64,000 nt of DNA from Ectothiorhodospira shaposhnikovii (GCF_016584105.1 NZ_NRSM01000017.1:1-64000), one strand, 5' to 3'; counted from the first letter of the stretch, positions 6,135 through 16,662 are shown. Numbers and translations: made by a program. Notes: generated by a model not told the origin, from the letters alone.

Positions 6135-7460
6135 TTGACTGATGCCGCCAAAACCATCATCAAGACCCTGAGCATGCGGGTGAAAGACCGGCATGCCAAG
6201 GTGCTTGATCGCATGGCGTTCGAGGTCAATCAGGTTTGGAATCTGGCCAATGAAATGGCCTATGAAGCTTGGTATGTTCCCGTGCCCGAAGCAGGCTGGA
6301 TTCAGGGGGTATGGTTGCATCCCTTTGACATCCAGAAAGCATTGGCCGGCATCAACAAGGCCCGTGGATGGCTGATTGGTTCGGCCACGATCCAGGAAGT
6401 GATCGCGGTCCGCGGCAAGTCTCGAAAACAGTTCAAAAAAAGCAAACTACGCTGGCGGGTATCCGGAGGCCCTCGTCGCAGTCTGGGCTGGATTCCGTTC
6501 AAGTCCCGTGCCGCGCGGTTTGAAGGCGGCAAGGTGCGTTTTGCCGGGGAAAGTTTTGGGGTATGGGACAGCTACGGGCTTGAAAACTTTAAATTCCGTG
6601 CGGGGAGTTTTTCCCAGGATGCCCGAGGCCGTTGGTACTTTCATGTGCAGGTGGAGGTTGCTGCTCAGGAAAAATCGGAAGGCTCCAGTGCGGTAGGCAT
6701 TGATCTTGGACTCAAGGACGTGGCCACCTGCTCGGATGGCGAGCGTTTATCGGCCTCGCAGCCCTATCGAACTTTGGAAGAAAAGCTGGGCATTGCACAA
6801 CGGGCCGGAAAGAAAAAACGGATCAAGGCCATCCACGCAAAAATCAAACACCGGCGCAAGGACGCCATCCATAAATTCAGCACCATGCTGGTGGAACGTC
6901 ATGGTGCCATCTTCGTCGGTAACGTGAGCAGTTTCAGTCTGGCTAAAACCCGCATGGCAAAGTCCGTGCTGGATGCCGGATGGGGAATGCTCAAGGTCCG
7001 GCTACCTGAAGAGACTGAGCAGCGCCAGTCCCTGTCCCTGTTGCGAAAGGAAGGGGAAAGCATCCATCTGGAATTGACCGACGACCAGCTTCACTGGCAG
7101 GGAGCCTTGCTTCTGGAGAACGTCAATCTCGCCCAGATGCTGGGGGTGCCTGGGCGCGAGACTATGTGCTGGCTCTACGGCAGCGGTCGCGCGCAGCCGG
7201 ACGTGCCGGAAAAAGCCAATATTGACCCCGCCTGGCGGAATTTGGACCATGCCACCTCCTGGCAACACTTCGTCCAGCGCACCCACAACGGCCTGATGAG
7301 CAAGGAAGTCTGGTCCCTCTCGGCGGAACAGGGCCTGTTCCGACTGAAACTCAATGACACGGAAGTGGCCCGTTACGACAGCGAAACCGGGCAGTGCTAC
7401 AGCCTGTACCTGAAAGAGCGCAGCGCGGGGGTGGAACCGTTGCCCGGAATGCAGGATTAA
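6135..7460 (+). CDS. TnpB-like protein, truncated and fused to an unrelated C-terminus
   Basis: A 441-residue frame starting at TTG 6135 with GGAG eight bases upstream. Residues 1 to about 287 are TnpB of the IS1341/IS605 type: beta-barrel N-terminal part, the RuvC-I motif GIDLGLKD near 197-204 with its Asp, and the downstream IFVGNVSS and KSVLDAGWGML segments. In the second motif the usual Glu position reads Gly/Asn, as in some TnpB subgroups. The zinc ribbon and RuvC-III Asp that should follow are absent. From about residue 290 (position 7000) the sequence becomes an unrelated Leu-, Trp- and Glu-rich segment that I cannot assign. The product is unlikely to be an active RNA-guided nuclease; the fusion may be a deletion junction. 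Confidence 0.7.
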   Translation: MTDAAKTIIKTLSMRVKDRHAKVLDRMAFEVNQVWNLANEMAYEAWYVPVPEAGWIQGVWLHPFDIQKALAGINKARGWLIGSATIQEVIAVRGKSRKQFKKSKLRWRVSGGPRRSLGWIPFKSRAARFEGGKVRFAGESFGVWDSYGLENFKFRAGSFSQDARGRWYFHVQVEVAAQEKSEGSSAVGIDLGLKDVATCSDGERLSASQPYRTLEEKLGIAQRAGKKKRIKAIHAKIKHRRKDAIHKFSTMLVERHGAIFVGNVSSFSLAKTRMAKSVLDAGWGMLKVRLPEETEQRQSLSLLRKEGESIHLELTDDQLHWQGALLLENVNLAQMLGVPGRETMCWLYGSGRAQPDVPEKANIDPAWRNLDHATSWQHFVQRTHNGLMSKEVWSLSAEQGLFRLKLNDTEVARYDSETGQCYSLYLKERSAGVEPLPGMQD

Positions 7461-7536
7461 CCTTGCCGCACCCGGTTCAGAGGGAACCGACCGGGAACCT
7501 GGAGTCTATTCGTGAGGGAATGGACTCCCCCGTGGA

Positions 7537-7569
7537 CGGCTTACACTACGCTTCGCTCCGTTGTAGCCG
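7537..7569. repeat. imperfect hairpin between tnpB fusion and vapC
   Basis: CGGCT and ACA (7537-7545, one unpaired T) pair with TGT and AGCCG (7562-7569). It lies downstream of vapC on the minus strand and could be its terminator, but there is no T-run. Its loop resembles those of the cassette attC sites but the flanking core boxes are missing. Confidence 0.45.
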
Positions 7570-7584
7570 CTGGTTATTGATGAG

Positions 7585-7986
7585 TTACGTTCCCGGCAGC
7601 GCTGAGACCAGGCCGAGATAATCAACAAAAGGAATGAAATCGCGGTCAGTGAAAAGCAAGGGCAACTTCTGCTCAATGCAGTAGGTCGCAATAATCACGT
7701 CCGTAGTTTTTCGGATAGTTATTCCTTTTTTGCGCAGTGCCCGGTAATTCTCTGCGCACTTCTCGGGCATGTCTTTTCCAAACATTTCAAGCTGGTCCAG
7801 CGTCATTAGGCTTTGTTTGGTCGTGCGGTATTCCCGGTCGTCCCGGATTCCCTGAAGAATTTCCAGAAATATCAAATCCCCCATGGCAACGACGCCCTCA
7901 ACAATAGCAGCGTCAAGAGCATCGGTGTGCCGGCTCTGAGTGCCGTTAAGGTAGTCGATCCAGACACTGGTATCGACCAATATCAT
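7585..7986 (-). CDS. vapC: VapC-type PIN-domain toxin
   Basis: A 133-residue PIN-domain protein, the toxin of a type II toxin-antitoxin pair, expected to be an Mg-dependent RNase. The first acidic residue is in MILVDTSVWIDYL, a conserved Glu is in FLEILQGI, and the later acidic residues are in TTDVIIATYC and FTDRDFIPF, so the full catalytic set is present. The start overlaps the antitoxin stop by four bases. The length is normal for VapC and there is no sign of damage. Confidence 0.9.
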   Translation of the reverse strand: MILVDTSVWIDYLNGTQSRHTDALDAAIVEGVVAMGDLIFLEILQGIRDDREYRTTKQSLMTLDQLEMFGKDMPEKCAENYRALRKKGITIRKTTDVIIATYCIEQKLPLLFTDRDFIPFVDYLGLVSALPGT

Positions 7987-8177
7987 TTGCCGCCTCGCAT
8001 TTCGTCAAGGTCGCCTTCCCACTTGATTCGACCTCGGAGCTTGCGAATTTCCTGCTGCTGGCTACGTCGCACCAGAAGCTTAAGCCCTTGTTCTAAAACT
8101 TCTCTTTTAGTGCTCAGGCCAGAGGCTTTAAGGGCATCCATCATTAGCTTGTCATCTATAACAATGTTGGTTCTCAT
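7983..8177 (-). CDS. vapB: VapB-type antitoxin
   Basis: A 64-residue protein. Its N-terminal MRTNIVIDDKLMMDALKA is the beta-strand plus helix of the VapB/MetJ-like ribbon-helix-helix family; the STKREVLEQGLKLLVRR helix follows, and the acidic-basic C-terminal tail would wrap around the VapC toxin. AGGTG lies five bases before the ATG. The pair is probably self-regulated through the inverted repeat at 8188-8214. Confidence 0.85.
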   Translation of the reverse strand: MRTNIVIDDKLMMDALKASGLSTKREVLEQGLKLLVRRSQQQEIRKLRGRIKWEGDLDEMRGGK

Positions 8178-8187
8178 AAATCACCTA

Positions 8188-8214
8188 TGTGTATTAATAT
8201 CTGCTATATACACA
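8188..8214. promoter_or_regulatory. probable VapB operator
   Basis: A 7-bp inverted repeat, TGTGTAT at 8188-8194 and ATACACA at 8208-8214, with a 13-base AT-rich centre just upstream of the vapB start. Position and symmetry suit autorepression by the ribbon-helix-helix antitoxin. Confidence 0.5.
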
Positions 8215-8440
8215 CCCTATCATAGGCAAAGAAACATAACAATCGGATCCACAGCGAGTTCGAACGCCGCTATCCTGCGCAGCATCAATCCTTCCTGCAC
8301 TGGATCGGTTTTTCGGGTGATGAAATCCGGGCGCGAGAGTGACAGCGATAGCACGCCGCGCAAAGCGCGGCGTACGGGCCAGTTGGAAGTCCTGGCATGG
8401 CATTGGCCGAGGATCAGGAAGATGGGGCGGTATTCGAGGA
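8215..8440. other. intergenic stretch with a GC-rich hairpin
   Basis: No gene is supported between the vapB operator and suhB. The one clear structure is a perfect 9-bp hairpin with a three-base loop, 8353-8361 and 8365-8373, resembling REP-type palindromes. Confidence 0.5.
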
Positions 8441-8466
8441 ACGGGTTTACCGGCCGATAAACCCGT
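8441..8466 (-). terminator. hairpin downstream of suhB
   Basis: ACGGGTTTA at 8441-8449 and TAAACCCGT at 8458-8466 form a 9-bp stem with an 8-nt loop, seven bases past the suhB stop. No strong T-run follows on the minus strand. Confidence 0.5.
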
Positions 8467-8472
8467 GCAATT

Positions 8473-9264
8473 TCACGCCCGGTTCACCACCGGATTGAGC
8501 CGCTGCAGCATGCCCTTGAATACCTTGGGGCCGGCGGCCACCACGTTGCCGGTGGCCAGATAGTCGGGGCCGCCCTTGAGGTCGCTCACCAGGCCGCCGG
8601 CTTCCTGTACCATCAGTACGCCGGCCGCCATGTCCCATTCACGCAGGCCGATTTCCCAGAAACCATCCAGTCGGCCGGCGGCCACATAGGCCAGATCCAG
8701 TGAAGCCGCCCCGGCGCGACGCACGCCGGCGGTGCCAGGCAGCAGGACGCTCAGGGTGCGCAGGTAGTAGTCCAGGTTCTGGTCTTCCCGGAAGGGGATG
8801 CCGGTGCCCAGCAGGACGCCGGTCATGTCCCGGGGCTGGGTCACGCGAATGCGCCGGTTGTTGAGGGTGGCGCCGGCGCCGCGGCTGGCGGCGAACAGTT
8901 CTTCCTTGACCGGGTCGTAAACCACCCCGTGTTCCAGGCGTCCCTTCTGCTTGAGGGCGATGGAGACCGCGTACTGGGGGATGCCGTGGAGGTAGTTGGT
9001 GGTGCCGTCCAGGGGGTCGATCACCCACTGGAACTCCTCGTGGCTGCCCTGGGTGCCGCTTTCTTCCGCCAGAATGGCGTGACCGGGGTAGGCCCGGTGG
9101 ATCACGCGTATAATCTCCCGTTCCGCCATGCGATCCACTTCGGTCACGAAGTCGTTGGGCTGCTTGTCCTGAATGGTGACGGTATCGAGCCGGTCCGCAT
9201 GGCGTACGATGACCTGTCCCGCGGCGCGGGCCGCCTTGACGGCGATATTGAGCAAGGGATGCAT
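8473..9264 (-). CDS. suhB: inositol-1-monophosphatase family protein SuhB
   Basis: A 263-residue member of the inositol monophosphatase family, which hydrolyses phosphate monoesters of sugar alcohols with Mg2+; SuhB also binds RNA polymerase and supports rRNA antitermination in E. coli. The metal-binding motifs are intact: EES near residue 70, the IDPLDGTTNY signature at about 85-94 and EWDMAAG near 213. It is divergent from trmJ, as in many gammaproteobacteria. Length is normal. Confidence 0.95.
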   Translation of the reverse strand: MHPLLNIAVKAARAAGQVIVRHADRLDTVTIQDKQPNDFVTEVDRMAEREIIRVIHRAYPGHAILAEESGTQGSHEEFQWVIDPLDGTTNYLHGIPQYAVSIALKQKGRLEHGVVYDPVKEELFAASRGAGATLNNRRIRVTQPRDMTGVLLGTGIPFREDQNLDYYLRTLSVLLPGTAGVRRAGAASLDLAYVAAGRLDGFWEIGLREWDMAAGVLMVQEAGGLVSDLKGGPDYLATGNVVAAGPKVFKGMLQRLNPVVNRA

Positions 9265-9360
9265 GGAAGACTTCCGGGATGAGCTGGGAAACAGGACCGC
9301 GACCGTGCAGGCCGCGGGGAGATCAAAGAAGATACATAGCCATAGATGATAACTGAACCC

Positions 9361-10110
9361 ATGAAATTACTGAATCCGGTCCGGATCGTGCTCGTCAATA
9401 CCTCCCACCCGGGCAATGTGGGCGGGGTGGCCCGGGCGATGAAGAACATGGGCCTGTCGGATCTCCGTCTGGTGGCCCCCCAGGACTATCCCAGCGCCGA
9501 GGCCACGGCCCGGGCTTCCGGAGCCGATGACCTGCTGGCCCAGGCCCAGGTGCTGGATGATCTGGACGAGGCCCTGGCGGGCAGTCGACTGGTGCTGGGC
9601 ACCAGTGCCCGCCAGCGCACCTTGCGCTGGCCCGAGCTAGATCCCAGGCAGGCGGCGGCCAGGCTGCTGGATGCCGCCAGGACCGGGCCGGTGGCCGTGC
9701 TGTTCGGGCGCGAGCGGACCGGCCTGACCAATGAGGAACTGGATCGCTGTCAGGCCCTGATCCATATCCCTTCCAATCCCGAATACAGCTCTCTAAATCT
9801 GGCGGCCGCCGTGCAGGTGCTCAGCTATGAGTTGCGCATGGCCGCCTTGGAGCATGCGCCCGCGGCGGTCCCGACGCCCACCGGCGGGGAGCTGCCCGCC
9901 AGTCACGAGGAACTGGAGCGGCTGTATGCCCATCTGGAGGAGACGCTGCTGTTGCTGGAGTTTCTGGATCCGGACAATCCCAGGCACCTGATGCGGCGCC
10001 TGCGGCGCCTGTTTGCCAAGGCCGATCCCACCATCAACGAGGTGAACATCCTGCGGGGCATCCTGACCCAGGCGGCAAAAGGCCCACCGGAATACTCTGG
10101 CAAGCCCTGA
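9361..10110 (+). CDS. trmJ: tRNA (cytidine/uridine-2'-O-)-methyltransferase TrmJ
   Basis: SPOUT-class methyltransferase that modifies the ribose at position 32 of several tRNAs using S-adenosylmethionine. It shows the N-terminal VRIVLVNTSHPGNVGGVARAM motif, GTSAR, the FGRERTGLTNEEL loop and the PEYSSLNLAAAVQV knot motif in order. The ATG at 9361 aligns with known N-termini; an in-frame ATG at 9346 would add five residues, and neither has a clear Shine-Dalgarno. The C-terminal helix bundle after residue 165 is of normal length. It precedes cysE and the isc operon, the usual arrangement. Confidence 0.93.
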   Translation: MKLLNPVRIVLVNTSHPGNVGGVARAMKNMGLSDLRLVAPQDYPSAEATARASGADDLLAQAQVLDDLDEALAGSRLVLGTSARQRTLRWPELDPRQAAARLLDAARTGPVAVLFGRERTGLTNEELDRCQALIHIPSNPEYSSLNLAAAVQVLSYELRMAALEHAPAAVPTPTGGELPASHEELERLYAHLEETLLLLEFLDPDNPRHLMRRLRRLFAKADPTINEVNILRGILTQAAKGPPEYSGKP

Positions 10111-10182
10111 AGATCGGGGTACAATGACCCCAAAAAGACCCATGCCGGCCTCCAGCCCACGGGCCGGCCATCAGGACCATCC

Positions 10183-10986
10183 ATGTTCCAACGCCTGCGC
10201 GACGATATTCGCTGTGTCTTCGACCGGGACCCGGCTGCCCGGCATACCTTCGAAGTACTCACCACCTATCCGGGGCTGCATGCCCTGCTGCTGCACCGCC
10301 TGAGCCATGGGCTCTGGCGCCTGCGCCTGTGCTGGCTGGCCCGCTATCTGGCCTTCCTCGGGCGCTGGCTGACCGGGATCGAGATTCATCCGGGGGCCAC
10401 CATCGGCCACCGTTTCTTTATCGACCACGGCATGGGGGTGGTGATCGGCGAGACCGCCGAGATCGGTGACGACTGCACCCTCTACCACGGTGTAACCCTG
10501 GGTGGAACCTCATGGGGGAAGGGCAAGCGCCACCCCACCCTGGAGAACAACGTGGTGGTGGGGGCGGGGGCCAAGATCCTGGGTCCCATCCGTATTGGTG
10601 AAGGGGCCCGGGTCGGCTCCAACGCCGTGGTGCTGCGGGACGTACCCCCCGGTGCCACGGTGGTTGGTATTCCCGGGCGCATCATCACGCCCAGAAGTGA
10701 TGAGGACAGACGTCGGGAGGACATGGCGCTGAAAATGGGCTTTGATGCCTACGGCACCACCCAGGACATGCCGGACCCGGTGGCCACCGCCATCACCCGC
10801 ATCCTCGATCATCTGCACACCCTGGATCAGCGTATGGATGAAAACTGCCATGCCCTGAAGGCACTGGGGGCGCACGTGGATGATTCGCAGATCCAGGAAA
10901 TCCAGGCGGATGAACTGGGGGATCTGGCCGGCCCGTCCACTCCGGCCCAGGAGGCCGACGAGTCACGGCGGGGCGTTAATACTTGA
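10183..10986 (+). CDS. cysE: serine O-acetyltransferase CysE
   Basis: A 267-residue enzyme making O-acetylserine from serine and acetyl-CoA, the first step of cysteine synthesis. The left-handed beta-helix hexapeptide repeats are clear from about residue 65 ([20 protein letters not shown]) to 165 ([10 protein letters not shown]), including catalytic-type histidines and the [12 protein letters not shown] loop. The short N-terminus is of the EpsC-like subtype. A C-terminal extension of about 90 residues is acidic and helical. The gene lies just upstream of iscR, a link between cysteine supply and Fe-S assembly; its 3' end overlaps the IscR-type site. Confidence 0.95.
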   Translation: MFQRLRDDIRCVFDRDPAARHTFEVLTTYPGLHALLLHRLSHGLWRLRLCWLARYLAFLGRWLTGIEIHPGATIGHRFFIDHGMGVVIGETAEIGDDCTLYHGVTLGGTSWGKGKRHPTLENNVVVGAGAKILGPIRIGEGARVGSNAVVLRDVPPGATVVGIPGRIITPRSDEDRRREDMALKMGFDAYGTTQDMPDPVATAITRILDHLHTLDQRMDENCHALKALGAHVDDSQIQEIQADELGDLAGPSTPAQEADESRRGVNT

Positions 10987-11012
10987 CCAAAAAGATAAGG
11001 TATTGTTAGCAT
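10979..11012 (+). promoter_or_regulatory. iscR promoter with overlapping IscR type 1 site
   Basis: A -35 box TTGACC (10983-10988) and a -10 box TAGCAT (11007-11012) lie 30 bases before the iscR start. The 25 bases 10979-11003, from ATACTTGACC to AAGGTAT, follow the pattern of the E. coli IscR type 1 operator that overlaps the iscR -35. This implies negative autoregulation by [2Fe-2S]-IscR. Confidence 0.75.
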
Positions 11013-11041
11013 ACCCGGACGGATCATACGGGAGAGAGGCA

Positions 11042-11545
11042 ATGAGACTGACTACGAAGGGGCGCTATGCCGTGACGGCAATGCTGGATCTGGCGATCCA
11101 CAATGACCAGGGGCCGATTTCCCTGGCGGATATCTCAGGGCGACAGGGTATCTCACTATCCTATCTGGAACAACTTTTTGCGCGCCTGAGAAAGCGCGGC
11201 CTCGTGGTCAGTACCCGCGGTCCCGGTGGGGGTTACACCCTGAGCAGGCCGGCGGATGAGCTGGCCATTGCCGATGTCATCTCGGCAGTGGACGAGAAAG
11301 TGGATACCACCCGTTGCGGCGGCACCGTGGACTGCCAGGACAGCCATCGCTGTCTCACCCATGATCTGTGGTCCGATCTCAGTGCCCAGATCCATAATTT
11401 TCTCGCCAACATCACCCTGGCCGACGTCATGCGGCGTAACGGCGTTCAGGAAGTGGCCGCCCGCCAGGACGGCATCATGTCCCGCCAGTCCCCCGCCCTC
11501 CGCAGTGGCGCCGGTGCCGGGCTTGCGCCCCAGTCGGTGGAATGA
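11042..11545 (+). CDS. iscR: Fe-S cluster assembly regulator IscR
   Basis: A 167-residue Rrf2-family regulator. The winged-helix N-terminus begins [18 protein letters not shown]. The cluster-binding cysteines occur in [16 protein letters not shown] (C92, C98, C104), with the nearby His that completes [2Fe-2S] ligation in E. coli. The start at 11042 follows GGAGAGAGG; longer upstream frames overlap cysE and are not real. It is the first gene of the isc operon, and its stop overlaps an ATG in the iscS frame. The C-terminal 20 residues are low-complexity. Confidence 0.96.
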   Translation: MRLTTKGRYAVTAMLDLAIHNDQGPISLADISGRQGISLSYLEQLFARLRKRGLVVSTRGPGGGYTLSRPADELAIADVISAVDEKVDTTRCGGTVDCQDSHRCLTHDLWSDLSAQIHNFLANITLADVMRRNGVQEVAARQDGIMSRQSPALRSGAGAGLAPQSVE

Positions 11546-11565
11546 ACAGGTCCAGGAGTGAAACC

Positions 11566-12789
<1,224 letters not shown>

Positions 12790-12859
12790 TCCATGCAGGT
12801 CCTGCTCCGCGGCGGGGACGTGAAGCTTTTTTATTCTGAAGTTGGAGAGGTAACCGTAA

Positions 12860-13261
12860 ATGGCCTACAGCGACAAAGTCATCGATCACTATGAAAATCC
12901 CCGCAACGTGGGTTCCCTGGACAAGGCGGATCCCCATGTGGGGACCGGCATGGTGGGGGCACCGGCCTGCGGGGATGTGATGAAGCTGCAGATCCGCGTC
13001 AACGACGCCGGCGTCATCGAGGAGGCCATGTTCAAGACCTATGGCTGCGGTTCCGCCATTGCCAGTTCCAGCCTGCTGACCGAGTGGGTCAAGGGCAAGA
13101 CCCTGGAAGAGGCCGCGGCCATCAAGAACACCGAGATTGCCGAGGAACTGGCCCTGCCGCCGGTGAAGATCCATTGTTCGGTGCTGGCCGAGGATGCCAT
13201 CAAGGCCGCCATTGCCGACTATCGCAAGAAATCCGGCGCGATCGACGCTGAAACCGCCTAG
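12860..13261 (+). CDS. iscU: Fe-S cluster scaffold IscU
   Basis: A 133-residue scaffold on which [2Fe-2S] clusters are built from IscS sulfur. The ligands are all present: the Cys in GAPACGDVMKL (with the Asp), the Cys in YGCGSAIASSS and the His-Cys pair in the LPPVKIHCSVLAEDA segment, which also contains the LPPVK motif recognised by HscA. GGAGAGG precedes the start by about ten bases. The C-terminus has a short extension relative to E. coli. Confidence 0.97.
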   Translation: MAYSDKVIDHYENPRNVGSLDKADPHVGTGMVGAPACGDVMKLQIRVNDAGVIEEAMFKTYGCGSAIASSSLLTEWVKGKTLEEAAAIKNTEIAEELALPPVKIHCSVLAEDAIKAAIADYRKKSGAIDAETA

Positions 13262-13279
13262 AGAAGGAGAGCAAGAGTC

Positions 13280-13603
13280 ATGGCCGTCACATTGAGCGAC
13301 ACCGCCGCCGACCGGGTGCGCAACTTTCTGGAAAAACGGGGCAAGGGCATCGGTCTGCGCCTGGGCGTGAAGACCACCGGCTGCTCCGGCATGGCCTATG
13401 TCATGGAGTTTGTGGATGAACTGGACGAGGGCGACACCGTCTTTGAAGACAAGGGTGTGAAGGTGGTGATCAACCCCCGCAGCCTGGTCTATCTGGACGG
13501 CACCGAGCTGGACTACACCCGTGAAGGCCTCAACGAGGGTTTCCGGTTCAAGAACCCCAACGAAAACTCCCGCTGCGGTTGCGGAGAGAGCTTCAATGTC
13601 TGA
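13280..13603 (+). CDS. iscA: iron-sulfur cluster assembly protein IscA
   Basis: A 107-residue A-type carrier that passes clusters to apoproteins. The three conserved cysteines are in TTGCSGMAY (C35) and near the C-terminus in [15 protein letters not shown] lies ten bases upstream. Its stop overlaps the start of hscB by a few bases, so the two are translationally coupled. Confidence 0.97.
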   Translation: MAVTLSDTAADRVRNFLEKRGKGIGLRLGVKTTGCSGMAYVMEFVDELDEGDTVFEDKGVKVVINPRSLVYLDGTELDYTREGLNEGFRFKNPNENSRCGCGESFNV

Positions 13604-14165
13604 GCAGGGGGCGCCCCCCGGTCCGTTGCTGGATTTCGGGCGTGACTACTTTGCCCTGCTGGGCCTGCCGAGGCAGTTTCGCATCGATCGGGAGGCCCTG
13701 TCCCGGGCCTATCGCACCTTGCAGACCGAGCTGCACCCTGACCGCTTTGCCAAGGCACCGGAGGCCCAGCGCCGTCTGGCGGTGCAGGGGGCGTCCCATG
13801 TGAACGAGGCCTATGCCACCCTCAGGGACGACACCCGACGGGCGCGCTATCTGCTCGGTCTGCGGGGTGTGGATGTGGATGATGACCGGGCCACCGCCAC
13901 CGATCCTGACTTTCTCATGGACCAGATGGCGCTCCGCGAGGCCCTTGAGGCCGTGCCGGACGCCGCCGATCCCTTTGCCGCCTTGGATCAGGCGGCGACG
14001 GACATCGATGATCGTCACGATGCCCTGATCAGGGCCTTCGAGGCGGCCTGGGCCGCCGATGATCTGGAGCAGGCGCGGGAGCAGGTCCTCAAGCTGCGGT
14101 TCTTCAATCGTCTGCGTGATGAGCTGGAGCGTATCCGCGAGCGTCTGGAAGACGACCTGCCCTGA
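13596..14165 (+). CDS. hscB: co-chaperone HscB
   Basis: A J-domain protein of 189 residues that brings IscU to HscA and stimulates its ATPase. The J-domain occupies residues about 14-85 with the HPD tripeptide in [10 protein letters not shown]. The C-terminal three-helix domain that binds IscU follows (about 95-185). The ATG at 13596 lies within the end of iscA after GGAGAG; the longer frame upstream is iscA sequence in another frame. Confidence 0.95.
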   Translation: MSEQGAPPGPLLDFGRDYFALLGLPRQFRIDREALSRAYRTLQTELHPDRFAKAPEAQRRLAVQGASHVNEAYATLRDDTRRARYLLGLRGVDVDDDRATATDPDFLMDQMALREALEAVPDAADPFAALDQAATDIDDRHDALIRAFEAAWAADDLEQAREQVLKLRFFNRLRDELERIRERLEDDLP

Positions 14166-14209
14166 ACCGGGGTATTCCCCAGAAACCATCAAGACGGATT
14201 CAACTTGCC

Positions 14210-16081
14210 ATGGCGCTATTGCAGATCTCCGAACCCGGCATGTCGCCGGACCCCCATCAGCGACGTCTCGCGGTGGGGATCGACCTGGGGACCACCAATT
14301 CCCTGGTGGCGACCGTGCGCAACGGGGTGGCCGAAACCCTGCCGGACGAGGCCGGCCTTCACCTGCTGCCTTCGGTGGTGCATTACGGCACCGGGGGGCG
14401 GGTGCTGGTGGGACACGAGGCCCGGCGTCTGGCTACCCTGGACCCCCTCAACACCCTGTCTTCGGTCAAGCGCCTGATGGGGCGCGGCGTGGGCGATCTC
14501 AAGACCCTGGCCGGCCATATTCCCTACGATTTCGCGCCGGGCGAGGGTGGTGTGCCCCGTATCCGTACCCAGGCCGGGGAGGTGACCCCGGTGGAGGTCT
14601 CCGCCGAGATCCTCAAGGCCCTGCGCGGGCGGGCAGAAGCCTCCCTGGGCGGGGATCTGGACGGGGCCGTGATCACCGTGCCCGCCTATTTCGACGATGC
14701 CCAGCGCCAGGCCACCAAGGATGCCGCCCGCCTGGCCGGCCTGAACGTGTATCGCCTGTTGAATGAGCCTACCGCCGCCGCCATCGCCTACGGTCTGGAC
14801 CAGGGCCATGAAGGCCTGATCGCCGTGTTCGATCTGGGCGGGGGGACTTTCGACATCTCCATCCTGCGCCTGCACAAGGGGGTGTTCGAGGTCCTGGCCA
14901 CCGGCGGTGACAGTGCCCTGGGAGGGGACGATTTTGACCGCGCCATCGCCGCCTGGATGATGCAGGAGGCGGGCATAGAGGGTGATACGGGGCATCACCG
15001 CATGCGCCAGCTCATCCTGGATGCCTGCGCCGTCAAGGAAGCCCTCACTGATCGTGACGAGGCGCAGCTGCGGGTGGCCCGCTCGGATTCCGAATACTGG
15101 ACCGGCTGCATGACCTGCCACCAGATGAACTGTCTCATCGACCCCCTGATCAGCAAGGCCCTGTCCGCCTGTCGGCGGGCGATGCGGGATGCCGGGGTGA
15201 GCCGCGAGGAGATCACCGATGTGGTCATGGTGGGCGGTTCCACCCGGGTGCCGAGGGTACGGGAGCGGGTAGGGGAGTTCTTCGGCCGCGAACCCCGGGT
15301 GGACATCGATCCGGACAGGGTGGTGGCCGTGGGGGCGGCCCTGCAGGCGGATATTCTGGCCGGTAACAAGCCCGGGGACGAGATGCTGCTGCTGGATGTG
15401 ATTCCCCTGTCCCTGGGCATCGAGACCATGGGCGGTCTGGTGGAACATCTGATCCCCCGCAATACCACCATCCCCGTGGCCCGTGCCCAGGAATTCACCA
15501 CCTTCAAGGATGGCCAGACGGCCATGGCCCTGCATGTGGTCCAGGGCGAGCGGGATCTGGTGGACCACAACCGTTCCCTGGCCCGTTTCACCCTGTCCGG
15601 GATTCCGCCCATGGTGGCGGGGGCCGCCCGGGTGCGGGTGACCTACCAGGTGGATGCGGATGGCCTGCTCAACGTGACGGCCCGGGAAGTGGTCAGCGGG
15701 GTACAGGCCGGCATCGAGGTGAAGCCTTCCTACGGCCTTACCGACGGCGAGATCGAATCCATGCTCACCGACTCCCGCAGCCATGCCGCCGAGGACATGC
15801 AGGCCCGTCGCCTGCGGGAACAGCAGGTGGAGGCGGACCGGGTTCTGGAGGCCCTGGAATCGGCCCTGGCCGCCGATGGGCGTCTGCTGGATCAGGACGA
15901 ACTGGAGGGTATCCGCGCGGCCAGTCGCACATTGCTGGAGGCGCGCCGGGGAGAGGATCACGAGGCCATCCGCCGCGCCATTGCCGAGGTGGAGAAGGCC
16001 GGCGAGTCCTTCGTGGCCCGACGCATGAACGAGAGCGTCCGCAAGGCCATGTCCGGCCATCGTGTCGAGGAATTCGAATAA
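14210..16081 (+). CDS. hscA: Fe-S assembly Hsp70 chaperone HscA
   Basis: A 623-residue specialised Hsp70. The ATPase domain shows GIDLGTTNS near residue 25, the second phosphate loop [11 protein letters not shown] near 205 and MVGGSTRVP near 340. The substrate-binding domain starts around 390 with [12 protein letters not shown], followed by the helical lid. It acts with HscB to release clusters from IscU through the LPPVK motif. The length agrees with the family (about 616-620). Confidence 0.96.
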   Translation: MALLQISEPGMSPDPHQRRLAVGIDLGTTNSLVATVRNGVAETLPDEAGLHLLPSVVHYGTGGRVLVGHEARRLATLDPLNTLSSVKRLMGRGVGDLKTLAGHIPYDFAPGEGGVPRIRTQAGEVTPVEVSAEILKALRGRAEASLGGDLDGAVITVPAYFDDAQRQATKDAARLAGLNVYRLLNEPTAAAIAYGLDQGHEGLIAVFDLGGGTFDISILRLHKGVFEVLATGGDSALGGDDFDRAIAAWMMQEAGIEGDTGHHRMRQLILDACAVKEALTDRDEAQLRVARSDSEYWTGCMTCHQMNCLIDPLISKALSACRRAMRDAGVSREEITDVVMVGGSTRVPRVRERVGEFFGREPRVDIDPDRVVAVGAALQADILAGNKPGDEMLLLDVIPLSLGIETMGGLVEHLIPRNTTIPVARAQEFTTFKDGQTAMALHVVQGERDLVDHNRSLARFTLSGIPPMVAGAARVRVTYQVDADGLLNVTAREVVSGVQAGIEVKPSYGLTDGEIESMLTDSRSHAAEDMQARRLREQQVEADRVLEALESALAADGRLLDQDELEGIRAASRTLLEARRGEDHEAIRRAIAEVEKAGESFVARRMNESVRKAMSGHRVEEFE

Positions 16082-16105
16082 ACCCAGCTGGGAGTGAACG
16101 ACCAC

Positions 16106-16444
16106 ATGCCGCAAATCATTTTTCTTCCCCATGAGGAGATCTGTCCCGAGGGGGCTGCCGTCGAGGTGGAGCCCGGGACCTCCATCTGCGATGCCGCCCT
16201 GGCCAACGGCATCGATATCGAGCACGCCTGCGAGAAGTCCTGTGCCTGCACCACCTGCCATGTCTATGTGCGGGAGGGGCTGGACAGCCTTGATGAGGCC
16301 ACCGAGGATGAGGAAGACCTGCTGGACCGGGCCTGGGGCCTGGAGCCGGACTCGCGCCTCTCCTGCCAGGCCCGCGTGGGGGATCGGGATCTGGTGGTGG
16401 AGATTCCCCGTTACACCATCAATCAGGTGTCCGAGCAACACTAG
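16106..16444 (+). CDS. fdx: isc-type [2Fe-2S] ferredoxin
   Basis: A 112-residue adrenodoxin-type ferredoxin giving electrons to cluster assembly. The ligand motif is CEKSCACTTCHVYV with a fourth Cys in RLSCQARV. The start is the ATG at 16106, matching the E. coli N-terminus (MPKIVILP...). A GTG at 16094 in frame would add four residues. It ends in the conserved IPRYTIN segment. Confidence 0.96.
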   Translation: MPQIIFLPHEEICPEGAAVEVEPGTSICDAALANGIDIEHACEKSCACTTCHVYVREGLDSLDEATEDEEDLLDRAWGLEPDSRLSCQARVGDRDLVVEIPRYTINQVSEQH

Positions 16445-16457
16445 AGGAGGCTGCCCC

Positions 16458-16661
16458 ATGAGCTTGAAATGGACCGACACCCTGGACATCGCCCTGGCCC
16501 TGCAGGAGGCGCATCCGGATGTGAACCCGACCCAGGTGAATTTCGTCGATCTGCGCAACTGGATCATGGCCCTGCCGGATTTCGGCGATGATCCGGACCG
16601 TTGCGGCGAGCGCATCCTGGAGGCCGTGCAACTGGCCTGGATGGAGGAGTACGACGGCTGA
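16458..16661 (+). CDS. iscX: Fe-S assembly protein IscX
   Basis: A 67-residue acidic protein that binds IscS and iron and modulates desulfurase activity. The sequence KWTDTLDIALAL, the VNFVDLRNWI helix and the terminal LAWMEEYDG are typical of IscX. GAGG lies nine bases before the ATG. It is the last gene of the operon, followed by a terminator. Confidence 0.96.
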   Translation: MSLKWTDTLDIALALQEAHPDVNPTQVNFVDLRNWIMALPDFGDDPDRCGERILEAVQLAWMEEYDG

Positions 16662-16662
16662 G

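Noticed and set aside
7537-8470. VapBC as a further integron cassette
   Set aside because: The hairpin at 7537-7569 resembles an attC loop, but no R'' box precedes it and no complementary core is found near 8180-8470.
8339-8563. Short plus-strand frames before suhB
   Set aside because: They overlap the hairpins and the suhB 3' end and have atypical composition.
14216-16615. Very long open frame antisense to hscA and fdx
   Set aside because: It mirrors the codon bias of GC-rich genes; hscA on the other strand is unambiguous and the antisense product resembles no protein.
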